Shown here: positions 56,605-64,000 of the stretch, piece after piece
Layout of the letters: each line of letters opens with the position of its first letter
How positions within the stretch are numbered: the stretch's first letter is position 1
DNA from: Termitomyces sp. T153
Lineage: Eukaryota; Basidiomycota; Agaricomycetes; Agaricales; Lyophyllaceae
Reading direction: 5' to 3'
Length of the DNA stretch: 64,000 bases
Assembly: GCA_018296165.2 (NCBI GenBank)
Contig: JACKQL020000029.1
Span: forward strand, 124,001 to 188,000
Made by a program: the position numbers and the translations under genes
The notes under the pieces: model-generated
Told to the model about the DNA's origin: nothing
The model's input: the letters and a program-made list of their open reading frames with translations, nothing else
The model's database searches: none

Positions 56605-58090
56605 TCATGCCGAACCGACATCTACGTTACCCAATCCACCCCTTTGTGCAAGAGCTGCTTCAAGCTCTCGCACTTTGCGCTCCGCCTCTGCCTTCTCGCG
56701 CTCCGCCTCTGCCTTCTCGCGCTCCGCCTCTGCCTTCTCGCGCTTCAGTGCCTCTACCTGACGTGCTGTCTCCACCCTCTCACGCTCCAGTGCCTCTACC
56801 CGATGCACTGCCTCCACCCTCTGACGCTCTGCCTCTACCCTCTGACGCTCTGCCTCCTCCCTCAAAATGATCTTGAAAATCAACTAGTTAGCAAGGTTTT
56901 CATCAGTGTGTTGTCATGGTCACCTTCTTCTTATAATCATTGACAAAGTCCACAACCCTATCACGTATTGGATCAACAAGTGGTCGGATCGCCTTTTCCT
57001 GAGTGATAGTTAACCCGTGCCAAGTTCCAGCCTTGTTGCTTCTCTCAGATTCCTGGACTCTATCTTCACCCAAGTAACGTATGAGAGTCTTCTCGAATAG
57101 TGCTCGGAAACAATAGCAGTTGGTGTCAAATAGTTTATATGTGGGTATCTCCAAAGAGACTGAATGGGCGATGATGAGAAGCAAAAGGAGATTGACCTCT
57201 GTGGTAAATGTGAGCTCCAAAGTCTTTTGATAGAAAGTCTTTTGATAGGGATTGGTATCACTGGACCAATTGTGTGCGTCATATCGAAATTCAATCTGAT
57301 CCGCTGCTGGTGCCCCTTTGCCTGAACCAAGCCTTGCCTTGGTCACCAAAGGACTCGAGCTCTTCGAAGTCTGAGATTTCTTGACGGATGATACCGAATC
57401 AATGCTAGCGAGACTCTCAGAGCTCTCGTTTGCTTGAGAGAGAGTAGGAGATGCAGCCATTGTTGTTTGATGAGGAATTGTTGTAGGGATAGTGGGGGTC
57501 ACGGCAGGTGTCGAACCGGTATCAGGTGTTGTTGAATCGGTGGCAGGGACCTTTGCGGAGGTATCAGAAGTCGAATCTTCAGACTTTCCATCAAGCCAAT
57601 CCCTGTCGATTAACGCGTAAAAAATAGTATCGCCCCATTTCACCTCCGCAAGAATGCCTTCGTGGCTATAACGATCGTCAAACTTCAGCGTCCAGACTTT
57701 ATGGACAACACAACTCGATGGATCAACCTCCCCATTCACAATTTGCATGACCAGGTGGTTGTAGACGATCTGTACGTGGTTCTTTCTATGCCAACCGGAG
57801 GCCCTCAATTCAGGAATATCGGGAGGAGTGGCCATTCCAAGCAAACGACGCAGAAAAGACCCTAGGGCTACGAGAGAGAAGCGCATGTGGTTGATATCAA
57901 TCATATAATCGTCAAAAAGCTGACACGTGTAAGCTAAGCGCTGACTCATCGTCTTGTTAATCGATGATCGATGAACATGAGGATGAACATGAGGAATTAA
58001 TACTTTCACACCTAGGCCTAAAGTAAGCAGGTCTAACTCACGGTCAGCGCACAAGTCCTTGGACCACATGCTTCCCTCGAGGTCGTGCAC
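56605..58090 (-). CDS. Orphan protein with conserved N-terminal domain and coiled-coil tail
   Basis: Two minus-strand exons, 58090-56924 and 56871-56605, join in phase to give up to 455 residues. The first about 190 residues look like a folded domain (TCQLFDDYMIDINHMRFSL, PELRASGWHRKNHVQIVYNH, EVKWGDTIFYALIDRDWLDG). A Ser/Thr/Pro linker follows, and then a second conserved block (LDTNCYCFRALFEKTL). The last 80 residues are a highly charged coiled coil built on repeated KAEAERE heptads. I have no named family. It resembles uncharacterised proteins scattered in Agaricomycete genomes, with no function assigned. The start may be internal (Met at 57949). The reading frame is intact, although it sits between duplicated host fragments. 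Confidence 0.75.
56676..56860. repeat. 21-bp tandem repeats encoding coiled-coil heptads
   Basis: GCGCTCCGCCTCTGCCTTCTC occurs three to four times, followed by two copies of a related CTCTGACGCTCTGCCTCTACC unit. The period of 21 keeps frame and seven-residue spacing in the orphan protein. Confidence 0.88.
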
Positions 58091-58284
58091 ATGCTTCCCT
58101 CGAGTTCATGATCAGAAAATTCTGACAGTCTGGCGTTCGCGAACCAAAGATGGATGGTTTATTTCAATGTTGCGAGAGAATTCAAATACCGACGACAAGA
58201 CCAGATCCGACAACGTCTCGGAAGTCGCGACTATGAAGAAGGGCTGACATTTTCTTGTGTCTTGTGACCAACCAAAATTTTTGC

Positions 58285-58335
58285 TTCGTCCCTTCTCGTA
58301 GGTTATCTCGGCTGTCCAACCATTTCTCTATCACT
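58285..58335 (+). pseudogene. Second, shorter GPI18 fragment
   Basis: CTTCTCGTAGGTTATCT...GTCCAACCATTTCTC matches 55640-55690 of the GPI18 remnant. It is followed almost at once by repeat F, so about 650 bp present in the first copy are missing here. Confidence 0.6.
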
Positions 58336-58370
58336 GCTTAGCGCCAAAAGATATATCCATTTTCATTTCA

Positions 58371-58560
58371 TTTCATTACAGCACAGTGTAATAATCGTGC
58401 ATATTAAACATACGATAAAACACAGACAAAGAAATGTTCAAAACACACTATTTCATTACAACGCACAAAATTCGTAGTTAAGTTATAATCGTGCATAATA
58501 ATCTATCAAACCTAGACAAAAAGTGTCATGGGTATATGGTATCTGGCACACTGGAATTAC
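58371..58560. repeat. Flanking repeat F, copies 2 and 3
   Basis: Two diverged tandem copies (58371-58437 and 58453-58560) of the sequence at 56366-56460, including the TGGTATCTGGCACA end. Confidence 0.65.
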
Positions 58561-59065
58561 AAAAGAGCGGAGCAAAAGGATCACAAGGCTTGACGACAAA
58601 CTCGGCGATTACACTTGACGACAAACTGGACGTAGCTTGGATCATTTTTGCCTTCTCCTTGAGCGCCGACGCCGTTAACGCAAGGTTGTATGTCGTTGGT
58701 ACCGCCTTCTTGTCGAGCTTGAGTCATGGGATTTGATATCCTCCCAGACCTACATGCAACGTTGCCGCAGCAGAGACATCAAGCACTCCGAGCGGGATGA
58801 TCTCGAGAAAATTCATTGCGCCTTGCACGAGGAGGCCGTTCGGGATTGGGCCCGAGTTGGCGGTCCGGTCTGGCGGGACGAGATGAAGGAGTCAAAGTAT
58901 TGCTCGAATGAAGCGTACGTCTTGCCATGGACACCACAGTCAGATTGGAAGAACTCGATGACGAGTTCTGCACCGAGAGAGTTGTGTACTTGAAAGAAGA
59001 ATGAGGCTACAAAGAGAAAGTAAGGGAGGAGTAACTCACATCAAAATCGACGGTTACGAGATTGG
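58561..59065. other. Region without an assignable gene
   Basis: A plus-strand frame at 58733-58993 contains ERDDLEKIHCALHEEAVRDW and VGGPVWRDEMKES, which look protein-like. No start, partner exon or family could be established. It may be a fragment of a host gene. Confidence 0.35.
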
Positions 59066-59159
59066 TCAGGAGGCTCTCGAGAGTGATCGTGATAGCGATG
59101 TGAGTAATAAAGGCCCTACTCGGGGGATGATCTCTGGCGTTGCTGACTGGTCGACGTCA

Positions 59160-59268
59160 TAAGAAAAGAGAGCGCCGGATTGGTAGCATAAAAAAAGAGA
59201 ACGCCGGATTGGTAGCATAAGACAAGAGAGCGCCGGATTGGTAGCATAAGAAAAGAGCGCCGGATTGA
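59160..59268. repeat. Four tandem copies of a 29-30 bp unit
   Basis: The unit GCGCCGGATTGGTAGCATAAG is followed by AAAAGAGA. The copies differ by small A-run changes, and the fourth is shortened. Confidence 0.85.
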
Positions 59269-59699
59269 TAGGCGCCGCCGACAAGGTTGATACTAAGGTT
59301 GAAGTGAGTTTGACCGAGCCCTTGTGCGTCCAAACCGAAACTGTTGATGCCGGTAATACGTCGAAAGTACATGAATCTGCTGCGGGTTGTTCCTTGTCGC
59401 CTGTCCACACACCGTATTCATCTAGTTTCTGCTGACCTCCGTTTAAGAGATCATAACATGCAAAAGCTTGATACGTGAACCTTCCTAGGCCAAAGCTGTA
59501 ATACAAATGTAAAGAAACAAGTTTCAACCATTTTGCGGATGACGGTGCACCTTGATCTCCATCGTCTACCAAATGTGATTCTTCCTCTGCGCAAAATACG
59601 ATGGTTCTACGTATGCGAGGTATGCCTGTATCACTTGCTTGCCTTGAGTCTAATGTGAGTCTTGACTGCCTGAAGACGGGAAAGATGGGAGGTGCAGGT

Positions 59700-60528
59700 G
59701 ACGAACCTCCGAGAAAATCCTAATATAGGGATTATTGTCGATGTCATCTTTCAACCGTCTCTGCAATCAGATGATATCCACTATACGCGGGATACGGTGA
59801 CATGAAATCGATGACTGCTTCAAACGCAATACCACCGACGGACCTGAGCGAATCCTCTTCCCGCCGACGAATATGCATCGCTTCGATGAGGCGTCTATTG
59901 CATTCGCGAAGACTTGGTATCACGCCGAAAACATCATCAATAAATTCGTCTACGCCAAATCGGACAGCAAAAGGCTTGGTGGTCTTGAAGGGGAGGATAA
60001 CGCTTTCTTTGACTGTATCTAGGCTGTGGACGTAGTGTTCTTCCTTCTCGATGAAATTGTGAATGACTCTGACAAGTCTCATGTCGGATTCAATTGCAGC
60101 GACGGAAGAAGATGCGCACTCTTGTCGACGAATCCCGGTCTCCCGACAGATGGTACATGATGCATGATGCATGACTGCTGACCCGACGTTTGCTTCCCAT
60201 GTTCTGGGAATAAAGGCTTGCAGTTCTTCGAGTGCTCGTGCCAGTACCGCTGCTAAGTCTCCCAAATACTTTTGTTCAGGATCTCAATAAAAGATGTCTG
60301 GTTTCTCTCACCTTTCGGGGGCAGACAGATGAATAACAGGGACCACTCTGAGCAAGTCAGAGAATAGCACCGGGTCAAAATTGTTACAATGCCGGTCGGG
60401 AGATTATCATCAAATTCGTCGTCAAACGATATCGCATTGTCAAGGAAATTGAATTGATCCTCTGAATTATCCTGGACCTTCGCTGAATCCCATTCAACTT
60501 CGGCAAAGAAGAAGTAGCTTTCACTCAA
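59700..60528 (-). pseudogene. RhoGEF (Dbl-homology domain) remnant
   Basis: The main minus-strand frame 60265-59744 contains RLVRVIHNFIEKEEHYVHSLDTV, LPFKTTKPF, IDDVFGVIPSLRECNRRLIEAM and MSPYPAYSGYHLIAE. These are the first helices of a Dbl-homology domain, the exchange factor module for Rho-type GTPases. The next helix (RLKDDIDNNPYIRIF) is readable only in another frame, so a one-base shift lies near 59765. The following conserved RYPLLL-type helix and PH domain are not found. An upstream exon (60528-60380, FFFAEVEWDSAKVQ) has no start codon. The gene therefore looks truncated at both ends. A badly modelled intact gene cannot be fully excluded. Confidence 0.6.
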
Positions 60529-60703
60529 GTTTTAGTCCTCTCAAAAATCAGGCCGTCGGCGTTTGCACGTGACTGATTACATAAACGCGAAGAAACGACG
60601 ACATTGACAATGACAACTAGTGCTCTTGCTTGTTCAGTTGTCTTGGATTGTTGGGTTTGGTTCTCTTCTCATTTGCTGGACTGATTTACTTAAGTTTCAT
60701 ACC

Positions 60704-61674
60704 ATGTCTTTCTTCAACTCTATTGGGTGGGTTAGTCCCTTACATGTTGGACTGAATTTCATGGTTTCATTCCTAGTCGGTCAATGACCCGAGTTCAGCG
60801 GCCAAAACGGTCTCCGACGCCGACTTCGGCGACATTTTCGCCTCTAGAGATGCCCCCACCGAAGCCATCACTACCATCATCAACTGTTGCTCCCCAGAAG
60901 CCTCTCTATCTTTGCAGTCCATTTGTTGAGGCTGCCCTCGTCAAAGGAAACTTCAAAACCATTGTAATGCTACCGAAATACGTGAATATCATGGAATGGG
61001 TTGCGGTCAATAGTACGCTATTCTTATGTATCATATATCAGCAACTAAAAGTTGCGCCGGTCATGTGTCAGTTTACGATTTCTATACAAACCTCAACGAA
61101 TTTTACGGCGCAATAGCAGAGTGCTGTAATCAGTCAAACTGCCCAAAGATGTCAGCTGGTCCGACGTACGCTGCTACACTTATAACTGCCATATCTGCGT
61201 CACATCATCCAACAGATTGAACTATACCTGGATAAATCAGGAACGCAAAAGTGTACATCTGCCTGCTCCGACATATATAGACTATGTTATGACTTGGGTG
61301 CAAAATCTGATCGATGACGATAAGACGTTTCCAACTAAAGCTGGTGCGAAACAGCGTCTACTGCTCTCCTACTTACTTAAGATTTTTGTATTACGTTTCT
61401 AGGACAAGACTTTCCGCCTAATTTTCCATCAATAATCAAGCACGTTTACCGACAGCTTCTTCGTGTCTTCGCCCACATATATCACGCACACTACCACCAA
61501 ATTCTTCACCTACGTTCCGAGCCACACTTTAACTCTCTTTTCGCTCATTTCCTCGCGTTCGGTCGGGAATACGAACTTTTAGAGGTCAAGGACCTGAAAG
61601 GAACATCTTCCGCGCCAGTTGGTATCGGTCAGTTGTGGGAAGTATGGAAGCAGATGGGCATCCTGGAAGGATAG
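60704..61674 (+). CDS. MOB2: Mob2 kinase activator (Mob/phocein family)
   Basis: Five exons (60704-60726, 60777-61012, 61072-61165, 61216-61343, 61403-61674) give 250 residues. The Mob domain runs from about residue 45 (LYLCSPFVEAALVKGNFKTIV) through DFYTNLNEFYGAIAE and CNQSNCPKMSAGP, which carries the zinc-binding cysteines, to PAPTYIDYVMTWVQNLIDDD and VFAHIYHAHYHQI, which carries the zinc-binding histidines. The LYLC and VKLPAPTY-like features place it with Mob2, not Mob1. Mob2 binds and activates the NDR kinase (Orb6/Cbk1) in polarised growth and septum processing. The N-terminal 40 residues are proline- and threonine-rich. The gene is intact. Confidence 0.92.
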
Positions 61675-62906
61675 GGCTGACAGTGCTCCAATGTATCACC
61701 GGGATCTGGTATCCCTGCCCTTGTTTTCATCTGTTTCTACTGCTGTTTCTCCTGATACTGCTTTCGGATGATCTTGTTTAGAGTTTCTGTTCACTTGTCA
61801 GGCATGCGTGCAAACCGGCTATCCTTCCAGTCTTACCGTCTCGACCTCAGCGGTACTTGCCCGTGTCTCCTCTAGACCCTCTGGGTTCGACATTGGGTGC
61901 GTCGACGAGAAGCATCACTTGAATTAGGTATTATGGTCACGTACATCGTAAGAAGTGACAGGCGAGGGGGATTTCCGGACAATTGCCAGTGTTTATTTTC
62001 ATCGACGCACCGGAGCATGTTTCGCTGCATAAACGCTTTGCGATCTGCCCGTTGTGTTTGTATCATTTACATCGACCGACCACCTCGAGCACTAGCACTG
62101 AGTCTTGCTTGCATCCCTCCTACCGGTTTCTCTCCCACGTTTACTCTCATTGAAGGCCAATCCAATCGTGCTTACTGTTGATCTTGGACACTAGAAAACA
62201 CTGAGCACAACAAATGGTGACTGCAACACTTCACGAGCGTTCAGTCCCGCCTGATACAAAATGACAATATTCATCTCTCTTAGATTCATGACCGTCATCA
62301 TGAGCAAGTGTCGACCATGACGGGCTTGTCTCATAGATGGGACTGGTCATCATACATCTCTCTTATGCTGGCTGTGTTGTAATACGAGATTGCTTTCGAT
62401 GGCAGCCATTAAGTAGCCTGACTTGAGTTGGCTGATTGATACTGGCAATTTATCTCCCAAGGTGTGCTCCATGAGAGGTTAGAAGTCACTACTCGGCTTC
62501 AGAATGACGCGTACCTTAGCTGCCATGAGTCTGTCGTACTTACCGCTCAAAAGAATAAGCTATTGGCAGTATCACGTGAGTCTCGGACAGGATACACATT
62601 GCTCGCAGGGTAGATATATACTTTTATCTGTGGTTGTCATCTGGTTTCTCTTTTTCGTTTCTTCTGAGCCTTCAGAAGGTGGTTAATTTCGTGCGTAACT
62701 ACGTTGTCAACAAACACTCTGACGTAAATGAGTTCACCTCATGCCAGACATCATGCAATACTTACTCACTTCGTTTTGGTTCAACGTAGTAATTTTGTTT
62801 TGTAGTTGGTGACTACTTGACCTATTCCATTTTGTAGTGAGTGACTACTTGACCTGTTCAACCCTCAATTGTTAATGGAAAGAAAGACACAAAAATTTCA
62901 CAGAAC
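61675..62906. other. Intergenic region, 1.2 kb
   Basis: No gene was recognised. The first part is probably MOB2 3' UTR. A short near-duplicate (TTTTGTAGT(T/G)GGTGACTACTTGACCT...) lies at about 62800-62860. Confidence 0.45.
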
Positions 62907-63001
62907 AGCCCACCGCGAGGGTCGAACTCGCAGCCTTCAGATGTTTTAAGCCCTATGTGACCGTAAAAGTCTGACGCTCTGGCCGATTGAGCTAGGCGGG
63001 C
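62907..63001 (-). tRNA. tRNA-Lys (TTT) with a 21-nt intron
   Basis: On the minus strand the acceptor GCCCGCC pairs with GGTGGGC (one G-T). The D arm is GCTCAATCGGCCAGAGC. The anticodon stem is TCAGA/TCTGA with loop CTTTTAA, and the anticodon is at 62967-62965. The T arm is GCGAG TTCGACC CTCGC. A 21-nt intron follows position 37. All stems are complete, so the gene is probably functional. Confidence 0.93.
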
Positions 63002-63400
63002 TTATTCATTTTTAGCACATATGATATTCATATTTTTAATTCAGGGTCACAAACGCCTTCCAGTTTCTTCTAGTTTAGGTCTGATCATCCAGCTTCTGCC
63101 GCACTGCCGGGAAATAATCACTCATAAGTACGTATAACATTTATTACATTCCTAAGTAACATGCAGAATGAGGTTCATTTATGTATTTTCATCATGAGAC
63201 GATATCTATCGACTTGGTTCTGACTCATAAGACAGATTTTGTGAACTTCCTTTTGCTTGCCCTACCTATGAGAGCATTGCCGTGATGATATAAGGCAAAA
63301 GAAGTGAGTGTACGCGAGGAAGGGGAGAAATCTTGGCGGCTCATTCAAGGTGAACAACAATTGAACCGTTGGCAACTCTATCTCTGCGAGGTCGATACAC
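63002..63400. other. Intergenic
   Basis: AT-rich host DNA with no gene seen. Confidence 0.4.
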
Positions 63401-63959
63401 AAAGCAAGCGGCTATTAGCCTTACTGATTTCGTTCGGACCACAGGTTGTTCGGTGAACCGCCCAAGCTTTTTTCTAACATGACTTGGAGCAGGATCTGAT
63501 GCCCCTACACCTACCACAAGACTTGTGCATGACTGTTCGCTCGGCTACGCCACACTGCATTTCAGGTTGCACGTCAGCATTATATCTGGATTTTGAAAGA
63601 AACGCATGGGCAAGAAATACCTGCGGATAGCCACATATTCTCTTATATTTTCCAGGTGATATCAACTCCGTTTTGCACTCCTGAAGATAATTCATAGCTT
63701 GCATCCATCTTGTCCATACTGAGAAAAGTTTGCAGCCTTGGGGAATTGCTGTTTCTAGGGTCAAGATACTTTGAGATCCCAAGATCTGGCCAGCGGGCTT
63801 TGATACCACAGGAAAGACAGAATACACCATGATCTCTCTAAGCAAGAGCTCGCAGTACTTCCCGAGCCCGTTTGCATCCCAGTGATGTGCACCTTTTGAG
63901 TAGAGAGAGAACAAGAGCAGATCGGAGTAACTTGACAATCCAAGTATGATCTTGAGCAA
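63401..63959 (-). pseudogene. MYND zinc-finger protein, broken by a stop
   Basis: The minus-strand frame 63959-63474 encodes about 160 residues with WTRWMQAMNYL and ends in a MYND finger: CGVAERTVMHKSCGRCRGIRSCSKSC (shown here as two motifs, CGVAERTVMHKSC and CGRCRGIRSCSKSC). A TAG at 63474 stands where the family has glutamine (SCQ). The frame then continues with KKAWAVHRTTCG, carrying the last cysteine-histidine ligands. A C-to-T change of CAG to TAG would explain it. Many Agaricomycete MYND proteins have this C-terminal finger preceded by an uncharacterised helical region. The upstream part leaves the window or lies in unseen exons. Confidence 0.6.
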
Positions 63960-64000
63960 CCAAATGATGCGTCACCGAGAGTCTGAGGGAAACTGCAACG

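Noticed and set aside
1..64000. CRISPR array, bacterial operon, riboswitch or toxin-antitoxin system.
   Set aside because: The genome is eukaryotic. The repeats seen are minisatellites or LTRs, and no regular spacer arrays or cas-like genes are present.

Overview
The window looks like nuclear DNA of a filamentous basidiomycete, most likely an Agaricomycete. The host genes are split by many short GT-AG introns (about 45-75 nt). The tRNA genes for Asn and Lys carry small introns after the anticodon. The mobile elements are of types typical of mushroom-forming fungi: Ty3 chromoviruses, Ty1/copia, a tyrosine-recombinase-type (DIRS-like) retroelement, Tc1/mariner and Helitron. Exon coordinates below were worked out by hand from reading frame, splice motifs and protein family conservation. 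For nine genes the exon lengths add up to a whole number of codons.

Layout. (1) 1-2160: a divergent pair of host genes, an unrecognised intron-rich gene leaving the left edge on the minus strand and a DUF3605 protein on the plus strand. (2) About 2330-38200: a 36-kb block of decayed transposons beginning just after a truncated tRNA-Ile. It holds a Tc1/mariner remnant; an almost complete Ty3 chromovirus (4226-12602) carrying two oppositely oriented solo LTRs; fragments of a DIRS-like element on both strands; a CpG-rich young solo LTR (14516-15650); a Helitron helicase remnant; a second Ty3 element on the minus strand; and a nested stack (25130-37850). In that stack a Ty3 element is interrupted by a solo LTR and by a copia element, and the copia element is itself interrupted by another solo LTR and another Ty3 element. 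Target-site duplications support most of these insertions. CpG is strongly depleted through the block, and stop codons of the kind produced by C-to-T change are common. (3) 38200-53100: a compact, apparently intact host segment with cofilin, alpha-actinin, the FACT subunit Pob3, a large RA-PH adaptor and a DCAF4-like WD40 protein. (4) 53100-60530: a mixed segment with intact small genes (a CDC25-like rhodanese phosphatase, COX20, tRNA-Asn) beside eroded or duplicated material (GPI18/PIG-V pseudogene pieces, a RhoGEF remnant) and an intact orphan gene with a coiled-coil tail. (5) 60700-64000: MOB2, tRNA-Lys and a MYND-finger gene with a premature stop.

How the genes relate. Cofilin, alpha-actinin, the RA-PH adaptor, the RhoGEF remnant and MOB2 all belong to families that control actin and cell polarity, but they are separately transcribed and nothing shows that they are co-regulated. 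Alpha-actinin and Pob3 share a 143-bp divergent promoter containing one ACGCGT box. I found no CRISPR array and no gene cluster that looks like a new pathway. The most unusual items are the well-resolved nested insertions, the matched young and decayed copies of one LTR family, a 10-nt microexon and a GC-AG intron in alpha-actinin, a tRNA-Asn with a six-pair acceptor stem, and the orphan gene flanked by duplicated host-derived sequence.
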